Part shown: one piece after another, positions 13,316 to 20,563 of the stretch | Position numbering within the stretch: the first letter of the stretch is position 1 | Layout: each line of letters starts with the position of its first letter | DNA from: a virus | IMG/VR virus record: IMGVR_UViG_3300030110_003673 | Coordinates: 1-27,653 of that record | Length of the DNA stretch: 27,653 nt | Strand: one strand, 5' to 3' | Notes under the pieces: model-generated | Databases searched by the model: none | Told to the model about the DNA's origin: nothing | The model's input: the letters and a program-made list of their open reading frames with translations, nothing else | Program-made: the position numbers and the translations under genes

Positions 13316-14240
13316 ATACGATAGTTTACTTTATATTGATTTTGGAGAATTAAGTCCTGAAGAATGGACAGGAGTGTGGGAGTTTGATTCACTTACCGAG
13401 ATAAAACAACCAACTATTGTAAGGTATATCCCAAATCAAACTGTCGTTCAATTCTGGCAAGGTCCTTATTGGAACGAGGAAACAAAATCTTGGGAAAATG
13501 ACTTCACAAATCTAAGTAATTTTTATAATAGTGATGTTTTAAAAGGAATACCGATATGTCGTTGTTATACACCGATTGAAGTTAATTATAGTGCAGAATT
13601 AGCATATTATATAGAATCACCCGATGTCCACGATTTTTGTATATATTTTCCAGCCGATACTTTTGAACAGAGAAGAAATATGCAAAAGTTGGTATTTGAT
13701 GTTATCGGAGAAGTTCTTGGTGAATTGGGAATAAATACCATGTATGAAAACAATCCTACAGCAAATGATTTATTTTATGAACACAATGATTTAAAAATTG
13801 GTGATGAGGGTAAATATAGAAAGTTTGTCGGTTCATTGTATAAACCATCAGATAATGGTTTTGGTTATCTTGATTTTACCTTAACATACAAGTTTGATTA
13901 CGAATTGGCCAACAAGTTAAGACGAATCGAAAGTGATATAAATATTAAAAAGTATGATATTGAAGATATATCTGATAAAGTGGGTGGATTGTGGGATATT
14001 GATCCTACCATAGATTCAAACAAGATGGATTTGGATGTCATCCAATTATTGGCTAAAAAATTAAATTATTCTCTTGATATAAAATCCCCAACCGATGAAA
14101 TAAAATCAAGGATGTTTAAAAGAGGTCGTAGAAGAATGACAGAAAAGGATTGGTATTTATACGGAGATAATTCAAAATTTCCACCACACCCTTATCGTGG
14201 GTTTGAAACTATCGTAGGGGATTGGATAGATGATACCTAA
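13305..14240 (+). CDS. Lipoate/biotin-protein-ligase-like protein (divergent)
   Basis: A 311-residue protein that resembles the LplA/BPL fold. Around residues 40-55 there is an 'R..PNQTVVQFWQ' segment like the ligand-loop start. GIPICRCYTP (81-90) lies where ligases have the RR..GG motif. A V..EVLGELGI helix follows, then P.ANDLF (152-157), and LKIGDEGKYRKFVGS near 163-177, where the ligase catalytic lysine would be Lys164. The Arg-Arg and Gly-Gly residues are altered, so lipoate or biotin transfer is not assured. A C-terminal extension of about 90 residues is unassigned. The preferred start is 13305, giving an 11-nt overlap with the SET gene. Alternative: an unrelated phage protein with chance similarity. 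Confidence 0.45.
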   Translation: MKNKYDSLLYIDFGELSPEEWTGVWEFDSLTEIKQPTIVRYIPNQTVVQFWQGPYWNEETKSWENDFTNLSNFYNSDVLKGIPICRCYTPIEVNYSAELAYYIESPDVHDFCIYFPADTFEQRRNMQKLVFDVIGEVLGELGINTMYENNPTANDLFYEHNDLKIGDEGKYRKFVGSLYKPSDNGFGYLDFTLTYKFDYELANKLRRIESDINIKKYDIEDISDKVGGLWDIDPTIDSNKMDLDVIQLLAKKLNYSLDIKSPTDEIKSRMFKRGRRRMTEKDWYLYGDNSKFPPHPYRGFETIVGDWIDDT

Positions 14241-15282
14241 AAAATGTTACTTTGGTCGTATTTATGGTCGATTATCCACAAAAGGTGAGTATCAGATTTG
14301 CTGTGGAAAGGTGCCAACATCTGGTGATTATCACATCGATGGTAAATTCATAGACTATTGGAAATCAGATAAATTAAATAATTTACTTACTCAACTAAGA
14401 GATAATCTTGATGAGATGAATAAAACTTGGGCAGATGGTCATTGTGATTATTGTCCTCATTCTGTAATCAACGAGAAACTTCATAATGGTGAAATAGACA
14501 TTCCAACTTCACCAATCACTTTTAACATAGATGTTATCAATGTCTGTGACCACAGATGTAACTTTTGTTGGCACTGGTCATATGATATGATAGATGATAA
14601 GGCACAATTTGATGGATTTTCAGATTGGGCTAAAGAGAAATTAGATTTACAGATATTCAAGGATACCGTAGATGGTTTGGTAGAACTTGGTGATTGTGAG
14701 GAGATACAAATTGGTGGTGGGGGAGAACCATTGTTGCACCCAAATATACACGAAATGATAAACTATGTCAAGGAAAATAATTTATCTTGTAAATTGATAA
14801 CCAATTTTTGTCAGATAACAGAAGAACAACTCGACAATTTAATCGAGGTAGGACTCGATGATATCTTGATTAATATATCGGCAGGAAAAAGAAAAACTTA
14901 TTGTGAGACGAGACGCGTACAGTCAAAGGTGTGGGATAAATTGTTGTCTAACATAGGGCATATACTTAAAAATAGAACAACAGATGTTCCAAGACTAACA
15001 TTAAAGAGTGTAATTAATAGCGAAAATGTTCACGAAGTTGGTCACATGGTAGATTTAGGAGTGACACGTGGAGTTGATGTTGTTTCTTTGAGATTTTTTC
15101 AAGAGGATGGAGTTTATGATTCCGATAGTAAAATTGTTAGTAAAGAACAAAAAATTAAATTTGATGAAATACTTATAGATAAGATAAATGAATATGGATA
15201 TGAAAAATATGAAGATGACGATTCTTTTATTTATAATTATAAATCACAACAAACAAACACTTTATTAAGGGGAGATGTATGA
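14230..15282 (+). CDS. Radical SAM enzyme with N-terminal SPASM-like cysteine region
   Basis: A 350-residue radical SAM protein. The [4Fe-4S] motif C-D-H-R-C-N-F-C gives Cys106, Cys110 and Cys113 (CxxxCxxC). GGGEP (163-167) is the AdoMet-binding motif, and strands of the partial TIM barrel follow. Before the core, residues 1-80 contain Cys24-Cys25 in a GEYQICCGK strand, a W.SD.LN.L..QLRD segment and Cys72..Cys75 (CDYCPHS). This looks like a SPASM/auxiliary-cluster domain placed ahead of the barrel instead of after it. SPASM enzymes usually modify peptides or proteins. The gene sits between a ligase-like gene and an oxygenase gene with overlaps of 11 and 4 nt. The substrate is unknown, and there is no obvious short precursor peptide next to it. 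Confidence 0.85.
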   Translation: MIPKKCYFGRIYGRLSTKGEYQICCGKVPTSGDYHIDGKFIDYWKSDKLNNLLTQLRDNLDEMNKTWADGHCDYCPHSVINEKLHNGEIDIPTSPITFNIDVINVCDHRCNFCWHWSYDMIDDKAQFDGFSDWAKEKLDLQIFKDTVDGLVELGDCEEIQIGGGGEPLLHPNIHEMINYVKENNLSCKLITNFCQITEEQLDNLIEVGLDDILINISAGKRKTYCETRRVQSKVWDKLLSNIGHILKNRTTDVPRLTLKSVINSENVHEVGHMVDLGVTRGVDVVSLRFFQEDGVYDSDSKIVSKEQKIKFDEILIDKINEYGYEKYEDDDSFIYNYKSQQTNTLLRGDV

Positions 15283-15962
15283 AACCACTTATAGAATTAG
15301 ACGAATATTTAAATTTAGATGTAGAACCATTATATGAAGAATTTGTAAATACAATAGATACCATACCTAAAAAATATTGGCATATATTTTTATCTAATGC
15401 TGATAAATACAATGGTGGTGATGGTACTGGTGAAATATACGAAGGTTCTGGTTATAGATTTGAACCCATTGCCGGAGATAACGACTCACCTGATGTTCAG
15501 ACACTATATTTAAGAACAACCACACCCGAAGTAGATTTGGGAACTGATTACTTTACAATAGATAAATCCGAGTGTTGGGTTGATTTACCAATATATGAAA
15601 AGTTTCCCAAGATAAAAAAGATGATTTCTGAATTACCATATGAATCTGTTGGTAGAATTATGTTAATTTTTAGTAAAAATGGCACGGAAATTGTAACTCA
15701 TTATGACCACGATTGTAGGCATTGGCGTCAAGAGATGATTTGGATTGGTTTTAATGATGCAAAGAAATTGTTAGTTGAGGATAAAGATGAGACTATTTAT
15801 TTAAAAGGAAATTCGTGTTGGTTTGATAGTCAACGGCGACACGGAACTAAATCGGATGGTTATTCAGTTAGTATACGAGTAGATGGTAAATGGAAATCAG
15901 ATTTTAGAAACAAAATATTCGGAGAAGGTTCAGAGTGGGAAACAATAACAAAGTGGGATTGA
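15279..15962 (+). CDS. 2OG-Fe(II) oxygenase, aspartyl/asparaginyl beta-hydroxylase-like
   Basis: A 227-residue protein with the iron-binding facial triad of 2-oxoglutarate oxygenases: His141-Tyr-Asp143, distal His188 (RRHGT), and Arg200 (SIRVDG) for the 2OG carboxylate. The order and the ESVGRIMLIF strand before HYDHD resemble the aspartyl/asparaginyl beta-hydroxylase family, which hydroxylates protein side chains or small substrates. The first 90 residues are less conserved. The start is in an ATGA overlap with the radical SAM gene, preceded by AGGGGAGA. The 3' end overlaps the clamp-loader subunit gene by 28 nt, so this accessory gene is fused into the replication operon. Confidence 0.8.
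   Translation: MKPLIELDEYLNLDVEPLYEEFVNTIDTIPKKYWHIFLSNADKYNGGDGTGEIYEGSGYRFEPIAGDNDSPDVQTLYLRTTTPEVDLGTDYFTIDKSECWVDLPIYEKFPKIKKMISELPYESVGRIMLIFSKNGTEIVTHYDHDCRHWRQEMIWIGFNDAKKLLVEDKDETIYLKGNSCWFDSQRRHGTKSDGYSVSIRVDGKWKSDFRNKIFGEGSEWETITKWD
15921..15928 (+). promoter_or_regulatory. Ribosome site deciding the GTG start at 15935
   Basis: GGAGAAGG lies 6 nt upstream of GTG 15935. Other in-frame candidates (GTG 15953, TTG 15959) lie too far away. The site is inside the oxygenase gene. Confidence 0.55.
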
Positions 15963-16405
15963 AGAAAAACAAAGGTCTATTCGACCATATCACTCACATT
16001 ACTCAAAAACAAACTAAAGATTATTGGAATTCTCTAAACGAAACAGAGCAAAAGCAGTGGTCTAATTATATGATACATAGATTCTTATCTATGAAGGCTG
16101 AATATGTAGAAGTGGTGAATGAGATTCAAAAATACAACTTGAAACCAAAGGATTTATACAAATTATATACCAATGTTCTTCCAAAGAAAAAAGAATGGTT
16201 GAGATATACAAAAGGAAAGAAAGATATGAAATATGAAAAGTGGTTAGTTGAAGTAGTAGCAAAACATTACGAATCAAGTTTGTCAGAGGCAAGACAATAC
16301 TTGGAAGTGTTTTACTCTACCGAACAAAATAAAGCAAATCTAAAATCCATATTACAAAAATATGGTATCGAACCAAAGGAAATTAAAAAACTTAGACTAC
16401 CTTAA
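15935..16405 (+). CDS. Clamp-loader small subunit, T4 gp62-like
   Basis: A 156-residue, basic, mostly helical protein resembling T4 gp62, the single non-ATPase subunit that completes the gp44/gp62 clamp loader. The recognisable parts are the N-terminal KGLFDHI..IT..K, then the YMIHRFLSM segment (about 45-54), which aligns with the 'MVNRGLS' region of gp62. VNEIQKYNLKPKD follows, and then basic LPKKKEWLRYTKGKKD. It starts with GTG, supported by a ribosome site. In T4 the gene follows 44 directly. Here the ATPase gene ends at 649, some 15 kb upstream. The assignment rests on pattern and length plus the presence of a gp44-like gene. Confidence 0.78.
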   Translation: MGNNNKVGLKKNKGLFDHITHITQKQTKDYWNSLNETEQKQWSNYMIHRFLSMKAEYVEVVNEIQKYNLKPKDLYKLYTNVLPKKKEWLRYTKGKKDMKYEKWLVEVVAKHYESSLSEARQYLEVFYSTEQNKANLKSILQKYGIEPKEIKKLRLP

Positions 16406-17499
16406 TGGCAAGAGTAAACTACGAAACTCTCGGTAAACTCATCGATGTTGATGAAAAGGACTTGGAGTTTGAAAGGGTTACAAATTCAATAGATGTCGTT
16501 GATATAGAATATGGTGTGGAAGTCATATTTGATTACTATCGTAGGCATGGATTCCCTCACTACAAAATTCGTGAAGATGAAAAACACGACCACCTAAAGA
16601 AACTGAGAAAGTTTGATGTCGATACGATATTCAAGGATAATCAGATAGTTCAAACTATGCACGGTTTGAGATTGTGTTGGACTTTCTTTCCACACTTTTG
16701 GGAAATAGTTTGTGGTAGTGCTAAGAAATCACCTATGGATATATTTCACGATGATGATATGTTTAAATCAACAATCCGTAAATGTTGGAAGTGGGAACAG
16801 AAACATTACAAGGGTGAGGACCCAAATGGTGAGAGAAATGTATTTCACGAAAATCGATTAAGACAATCCATAAAGATTTATAGTGGAACTCAATCCGTGA
16901 GTAATTTCAGACCTACAGCAGCAAAACTTATCTATGAGAAGTTCGGTGGAGATGGAGTCATTCGAGATATGAGTTGTGGTTGGGGTGGTAGATTACTTGG
17001 ATTTTTATCTGCCTCAAATACCAAACATTACATAGGTACAGAACCATCTACAAAGACTTACGAAGGTTTATTGCAGATGAGCAAAGAATTTGATTATATA
17101 AATAAAAAGGTAGATATATATAAACAAGGGAGTGAAGATTTCGTTCCTAAAAAAGAATCAATCGATTTATGTTTTACTTCACCACCTTATTTCGATACAG
17201 AGAAATACTCAGACGAGAAAACTCAAAGTTATATTAAATTCCCATCCAATGATGAATGGGTAAATGGATTTTTAAAAAAGACCATAGAGAATTGTTACTA
17301 TGGTTTAAAAAATAATGGTTATATGTTAATGAATATTGCAAACACACCAAAATACAAATTTATAGAAGAAGAAACCGTAAGGATTTCCAAAGAGTTGGGT
17401 TTTATCCAAGAGGACACCTTACAACTAACATTATCAAGTGTGATGGGAGCAGGATATAAGTATGAACCTGTTTTTGTCTTTAAGAAAAAGGAAGTATAA
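16405..17499 (+). CDS. DNA (adenine-N6 or cytosine-N4) methyltransferase-like protein
   Basis: A 364-residue AdoMet-dependent methyltransferase. The catalytic motif IV is TSPPYF (258-263), typical of amino-methyltransferases acting on adenine N6 or cytosine N4. The AdoMet motif I is DMSCGWGGR (188-196), with an acidic motif II-like GTEPSTKTY (211-219). The N-terminal 150 residues, including FDYYRRHGFPHY, are a phage-type extension of unknown role. No restriction endonuclease gene is adjacent, so it is probably a solitary enzyme that marks or protects phage DNA. It shares 1 nt with the gp62-like gene and 1 nt with the next clpP. Confidence 0.83.
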   Translation: MARVNYETLGKLIDVDEKDLEFERVTNSIDVVDIEYGVEVIFDYYRRHGFPHYKIREDEKHDHLKKLRKFDVDTIFKDNQIVQTMHGLRLCWTFFPHFWEIVCGSAKKSPMDIFHDDDMFKSTIRKCWKWEQKHYKGEDPNGERNVFHENRLRQSIKIYSGTQSVSNFRPTAAKLIYEKFGGDGVIRDMSCGWGGRLLGFLSASNTKHYIGTEPSTKTYEGLLQMSKEFDYINKKVDIYKQGSEDFVPKKESIDLCFTSPPYFDTEKYSDEKTQSYIKFPSNDEWVNGFLKKTIENCYYGLKNNGYMLMNIANTPKYKFIEEETVRISKELGFIQEDTLQLTLSSVMGAGYKYEPVFVFKKKEV

Positions 17500-18095
17500 T
17501 GACGGATTCACCAGTTTTAAAAGTTAATTATGGAGATATGCCAGGTATGAAAAGTAAAACACAACTATTCTTTAAAAATTTAGAGTGGGGTATAAATATA
17601 AAATCTAATACTATGTATTTGACATACGAAATAGAACAAGATACATTGTATGCTGTAACCACTCGTTTTGATAACTTTCTACAACATAACGAAGGTAAAG
17701 ATATAAATTTAATAATTTCATCATATGGTGGGGATGTATATTCTATGTTAGGAATAATAGATTATTTTAAATCTTTACCAGTAAAGGTCAATACACATTG
17801 TCTTGGAGCCTGTATGTCAGCAGCCGCAGTAATACTTGCATGTGGAACTGGTAACAGAACAATCACAAAGAATTCTACGGTGATGGTTCACGAGGGTTCA
17901 GCATTTGAGAGTGGTAAAACCTCAGATGTTTTAAAAGGTGCAGACCACTTAAAAAAATTACAAAGTAATATAAATAGAATAATGGCAGAAGTCACAGGAA
18001 AAGACCAAGAATTTTGGGATAAGGTTTCACAACACGACACATATTTAACAGCAGAAGAATGTTTAGATTATGGTATAGTGGATGAAATTATTTAA
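17499..18095 (+). CDS. ClpP-like serine protease (second of two)
   Basis: A 198-residue ClpP homologue, different from the one at 870. Its signature positions are ISSYGGDV (73-80), Ser107 in GACMSAAAV, His131 in VMVHEG and Asp180 in QHDTYLTAEE, ending GIVDEII. The triad looks intact. The first 40 residues are distinct from the other copy. Two ClpP-like proteins in one phage could form a mixed ring, as in some bacteria and plastids, or have separate roles. It shares 1 nt with the methyltransferase gene and is followed by one of the few real intergenic gaps. Confidence 0.87.
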   Translation: MTDSPVLKVNYGDMPGMKSKTQLFFKNLEWGINIKSNTMYLTYEIEQDTLYAVTTRFDNFLQHNEGKDINLIISSYGGDVYSMLGIIDYFKSLPVKVNTHCLGACMSAAAVILACGTGNRTITKNSTVMVHEGSAFESGKTSDVLKGADHLKKLQSNINRIMAEVTGKDQEFWDKVSQHDTYLTAEECLDYGIVDEII

Positions 18096-18102
18096 AAAAT
18101 GG

Positions 18103-18131
18103 TTGACTTTTATGTTAATTATGTGTAAATT
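18103..18131 (+). promoter_or_regulatory. Candidate sigma70-like promoter before the Nmad1 gene
   Basis: In the 59-nt gap after the second clpP, TTGACT (18103-18108) matches 5 of 6 bases of a -35 box. After a 17-nt spacer, TAAATT (18126-18131) matches 4 of 6 bases of a -10 box. This is the largest gap in the window, so a promoter here would start a new transcript for 18155 onward. AT-rich sequence gives many chance -10 boxes, hence the modest confidence. Confidence 0.4.
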
Positions 18132-18142
18132 CCAGTATGGAA

Positions 18143-18148
18143 AGAGGA
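18143..18148 (+). promoter_or_regulatory. Ribosome site deciding the start at 18155
   Basis: AGAGGA lies 6 nt upstream of ATG 18155. The earlier in-frame ATG at 18137 would place this site inside the gene and has no site of its own. Confidence 0.6.
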
Positions 18149-18154
18149 AATAAT

Positions 18155-18547
18155 ATGGCAGAAATGATAAGAGAATCTAAGAATAAAAAAGAAGTAAATT
18201 CTAAATCAACATCCATTATAAAACAGATGGAAAAAGAATGGCCAGAGATGACCAAAGAATTTAAAAGATTACAAAGGGAACAATACGAATTGTTCTTACA
18301 CAAGCAACACGATTACGGTCCAGGTAACATAAGTGTTGGAACACAATTACAAACCGAAGAAGAAATACATTTATCACTTACAGGTTTGTGGTTCAGAATG
18401 AATGATAAGATACAGAGGTTAAAAACTTTACTGATGACTAAAAGAGATAATGCAGTAGAAGGTGAACCGATGGAAGATGCTTATCTTGATGTTTCCAACT
18501 ATGGGATTATGGCGACAATCGTAAAAAATGGAAAGTGGGGAAAGTAA
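18155..18547 (+). CDS. Nmad1/DUF1599 nucleotide-modification-associated protein
   Basis: A 130-residue helical protein with the hallmarks of DUF1599 (Nucleotide modification associated domain 1): HDYGPGN (52-58), GLWFRMNDKIQRL (77-89) and a final EP..DAYLDVSNYGI (104-118). Members occur in many phages and were named for gene-neighbourhood links to modified-base synthesis; their biochemical role is unproven. The helical pattern with D/E-rich motifs resembles all-alpha nucleotide pyrophosphohydrolases. It sits one nucleotide before the thioredoxin gene and behind a candidate promoter, near a methyltransferase. Confidence 0.82.
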   Translation: MAEMIRESKNKKEVNSKSTSIIKQMEKEWPEMTKEFKRLQREQYELFLHKQHDYGPGNISVGTQLQTEEEIHLSLTGLWFRMNDKIQRLKTLLMTKRDNAVEGEPMEDAYLDVSNYGIMATIVKNGKWGK

Positions 18548-18548
18548 T

Positions 18549-18797
18549 ATGAAAACCGCAAAGTATTTTACAGCCACATGGTGTGGCCCTTGTAAAGCAT
18601 TCAAACCAGTAATGAATGAAATTAAAGGTGAGGGATACTCAATACAATTTATTGATGCAGATGACAATCAAGCTCTGATGCAACAACATAATGTTAGAGC
18701 AGTTCCAACCACGATAATAGAAGAAAACGGAGTAGAAGTAGATAGGTTTATGGGAGCACTTCCAAAAGACCAAGTTATTCAAAAATTAAATGGCTAG
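18549..18797 (+). CDS. Thioredoxin / glutaredoxin-like protein
   Basis: An 82-residue compact thioredoxin fold. The redox motif WCGPC occupies residues 11-15, and the cis-proline loop (RAVPTTII) follows at about 55-62. It is shorter than E. coli thioredoxin (109), lacking the first strand and helix, like phage T4-type small thioredoxins. It could reduce a ribonucleotide reductase or other enzyme. The preferred start is ATG 18549, with GGGGA 7 nt upstream; an ATG at 18528 would overlap the previous gene without a ribosome site. It overlaps the nuclease gene by 8 nt. Confidence 0.88.
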   Translation: MKTAKYFTATWCGPCKAFKPVMNEIKGEGYSIQFIDADDNQALMQQHNVRAVPTTIIEENGVEVDRFMGALPKDQVIQKLNG

Positions 18798-19641
18798 AAA
18801 AAAATCAATATCATATAGTCAGTTTGCACTATGGGAACAATGTCCCTATTCTTGGAAATTGACATATGTGGATAAGGCAATACCATTCACAGATAATATC
18901 TATACAATGTTTGGTACAGCTATGCATGAAGTATTACAAGAATACCTAAGAGTTATGTATTCCGAAAGTATTGTAGAGGCTGACAAATTACTTCTTAATG
19001 AAGAACTCGAAGATAGAATGAAAAAAATCTTTATGGAAATCAGACAGAAGAATGGTGGAGAAGAATTCTGTACTAAAAATGATATGTTAGAATTTTACAA
19101 TGATGGATTAAAAATAATTGATTACTTCAAGAAGAAACGGAATCAGTATTTCAGTAAAAGAGGTTATGAATTGGCAGGTATAGAAACACCACTTAGTTAT
19201 GATTTACCTAACAATCTAAGATTTCGTGGGTTTATTGACTTGGTTATCAAGGATACGGTTAGAAATCGAATTAAGATTATTGATATCAAAACATCAACTT
19301 GGGGTTGGAATAAATACCAAAAGGCCGACAAGAATAAAACAGACCAATTATTATTGTATAAACAATTCTATTCGAAAGAATTTGATGTTCCAATGGATAG
19401 AATTGATGTAGAGTATTTTATAGTAAAGAGAAAGTTGTATGAGAATACAGACTTTCCACAAAAGAGAATACAGACTTTTATACCAGCAAATGGAAAACCA
19501 TCTATTAATAAAGTTAATAGAAGATTGGAAGCATTTATGAAAGAGTGTTATGATCCTGATGGAAACATAATTGAACACAATTACGAAAAATGTTCACCTC
19601 AAAAGAAATGTAAATCATTTACTAAATGTAAGGATTTATAA
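18790..19641 (+). CDS. PD-(D/E)XK nuclease, Cas4/AddB-like, with probable Fe-S cysteines
   Basis: A 283-residue RecB-family nuclease. Motifs in order: an N-terminal YSQFALWEQCPYSW (Cys18), GTAMHE with His46, GFIDLVI with Asp150, IIDIKTS with Asp165 and Lys167, and QLLLY (Gln186, Tyr190). The C-terminus has Cys268, Cys274 and Cys280. One N-terminal and three C-terminal cysteines is the arrangement used by Cas4 and AddB to hold a 4Fe-4S cluster that pins the domain closed. There is no CRISPR array or cas gene nearby, so a role in phage recombination or DNA end processing is more likely than adaptation. Nuclease is secure; the Fe-S cluster is inferred from cysteine placement. Confidence 0.85.
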   Translation: MARKKSISYSQFALWEQCPYSWKLTYVDKAIPFTDNIYTMFGTAMHEVLQEYLRVMYSESIVEADKLLLNEELEDRMKKIFMEIRQKNGGEEFCTKNDMLEFYNDGLKIIDYFKKKRNQYFSKRGYELAGIETPLSYDLPNNLRFRGFIDLVIKDTVRNRIKIIDIKTSTWGWNKYQKADKNKTDQLLLYKQFYSKEFDVPMDRIDVEYFIVKRKLYENTDFPQKRIQTFIPANGKPSINKVNRRLEAFMKECYDPDGNIIEHNYEKCSPQKKCKSFTKCKDL

Positions 19642-19650
19642 TACTTATTA
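19637..19650 (+). promoter_or_regulatory. Possible promoter core before the 19669 gene
   Basis: The 27-nt gap after the nuclease gene begins with TATAAT (19637-19642, partly inside the stop region), which runs into ATACTTATTA (19641-19650). The 10-mer is identical to 10331-10340. No good -35 box is visible 17 nt upstream, so a phage-type late or middle promoter is as likely as a sigma70 one. Confidence 0.28.
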
Positions 19651-19668
19651 TGAAGATGGAGAAATAAA

Positions 19669-20121
19669 ATGGCAACCACAGGACAAATATATGCACTAAG
19701 ACTTAAATTATCTGATTTTATTAATACAGAATATGAGTCATTAGTGATTGATAGGATTAATGAGGCAAATAAAACTCATACATTTAAACTTCAGTTGTGG
19801 TATGATGAGGGAGAAGTAACTTCTAAAGACTTGAAATTATTTATGGAAAAGTATGAAAGTTTACTTCATTACAAAACAACAATAAGACCAAACAGAGCTG
19901 TCGACCGCTCTCAATTTACTTGGTATGATATTATCCATCAAGAAGATATAGAAGAAGGATATCCATACAGATTTAGGTTTGTTGGAAGTGAGGATAGATT
20001 AACCTGTGTCTTTCAAGGAATAGAAAATTTTAAAAGTTGTTTATTATTTATTACTTCTGATAAACCATCAAAACAAGAAAAACCAAAAAGAAAGCAAAAA
20101 AGAAACGACTACGAGGATTAG
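19669..20121 (+). CDS. Hypothetical protein with a basic tail
   Basis: A 150-residue protein I do not recognise. The body (1-130) mixes strands and helices with no enzymatic motif. The last 20 residues are Lys/Arg-rich (KQEKPKRKQKRNDYED), suggesting nucleic-acid contact. The ATG is preceded by ATGGAGA 10 nt upstream. It lies between a nuclease and a SLOG gene, and its stop is 1 nt from the next start. Confidence 0.6.
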   Translation: MATTGQIYALRLKLSDFINTEYESLVIDRINEANKTHTFKLQLWYDEGEVTSKDLKLFMEKYESLLHYKTTIRPNRAVDRSQFTWYDIIHQEDIEEGYPYRFRFVGSEDRLTCVFQGIENFKSCLLFITSDKPSKQEKPKRKQKRNDYED

Positions 20122-20122
20122 T

Positions 20123-20527
20123 ATGAAGCGAATTGGTATAGTAGGAGCACGAACCTATACTAATAAAAGAAAAATAAAAGAATTTGTATTTAAATTAAGA
20201 GAACAATTTGGTAATAAAGTTGAAATTATAAGTGGTGGACAACCAAAAGGAGCGGATGGTTACGCTAAGAAATTTGCACTTGAGTTCGATATGAAATATG
20301 TAGAATTCCCACCAAGACATTATCAATATAACCAACATTGTATTTTAGAACAAAATCACTACGGAAAAAAATATCATATAACTAATTTCTTTGATAGAAA
20401 TAAACAGATAGCAGAGTATAGTGATTGTATAGTTGCATTTATTCCAAATAATTATAGTTCAAGAGGAACATTAGATACGATTGAACATGCACAAAAATTG
20501 AAAAAAAAAGTAGTTATTTTGGATTAA
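20123..20527 (+). CDS. SLOG / DUF2493 (YspA-like) Rossmann-fold protein
   Basis: A 134-residue protein with the YspA-type SLOG pattern: MKRIGIVGARTYTNK (strand and nucleotide-binding loop), ISGGQPKGADGYAKKFA (36-52), a short KYVEFPP strand, FFDRNKQIAEYSD..VAF (88-106) and TLDTIEHAQKLKKKVVI at the end. SLOG proteins bind or process nucleotides or nucleotide-derived ligands. This small class is frequent in phages, but its ligand is unknown. Length is normal. It follows the previous gene by 1 nt. Confidence 0.82.
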   Translation: MKRIGIVGARTYTNKRKIKEFVFKLREQFGNKVEIISGGQPKGADGYAKKFALEFDMKYVEFPPRHYQYNQHCILEQNHYGKKYHITNFFDRNKQIAEYSDCIVAFIPNNYSSRGTLDTIEHAQKLKKKVVILD

Positions 20528-20531
20528 GGTG

Positions 20532-20558
20532 ATACTTATATATATGTATATATGGAGA
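20532..20558 (+). promoter_or_regulatory. AT-alternating gap: possible promoter plus ribosome site for 20564
   Basis: The gap after the SLOG gene has ATACTTATAT (20532-20541), then alternating TATATGTATATATG, and GGAGA (20554-20558) 5 nt before ATG 20564. GGAGA sets the start at 20564 over an in-frame ATG at 20552. The alternating tract may be a promoter core or easily melted DNA. Confidence 0.35.
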
Positions 20559-20563
20559 TTAAA

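Noticed and set aside
14230-15282. RiPP biosynthesis cluster
   Set aside because: No short precursor-peptide gene or peptide-export gene adjoins the radical SAM gene; the EamA gene is not a peptide exporter type.
18137-18154. Earlier ATG for the Nmad1 protein
   Set aside because: AGAGGA at 18143-18148 is at the proper distance only for the ATG at 18155.
18096-18154. Transcription terminator or tRNA in the largest gap
   Set aside because: No GC-rich hairpin with a T-run and no cloverleaf can be drawn; only promoter-like hexamers are present.
18790-19641. CRISPR-Cas locus suggested by the Cas4-like nuclease
   Set aside because: No direct-repeat/spacer array and no cas1, cas2 or effector gene is present.
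19638-19651. Small hairpin ATAAT-ACTT-ATTAT as a terminator
   Set aside because: The five-pair all-AT stem is too weak and lacks a following T-run.
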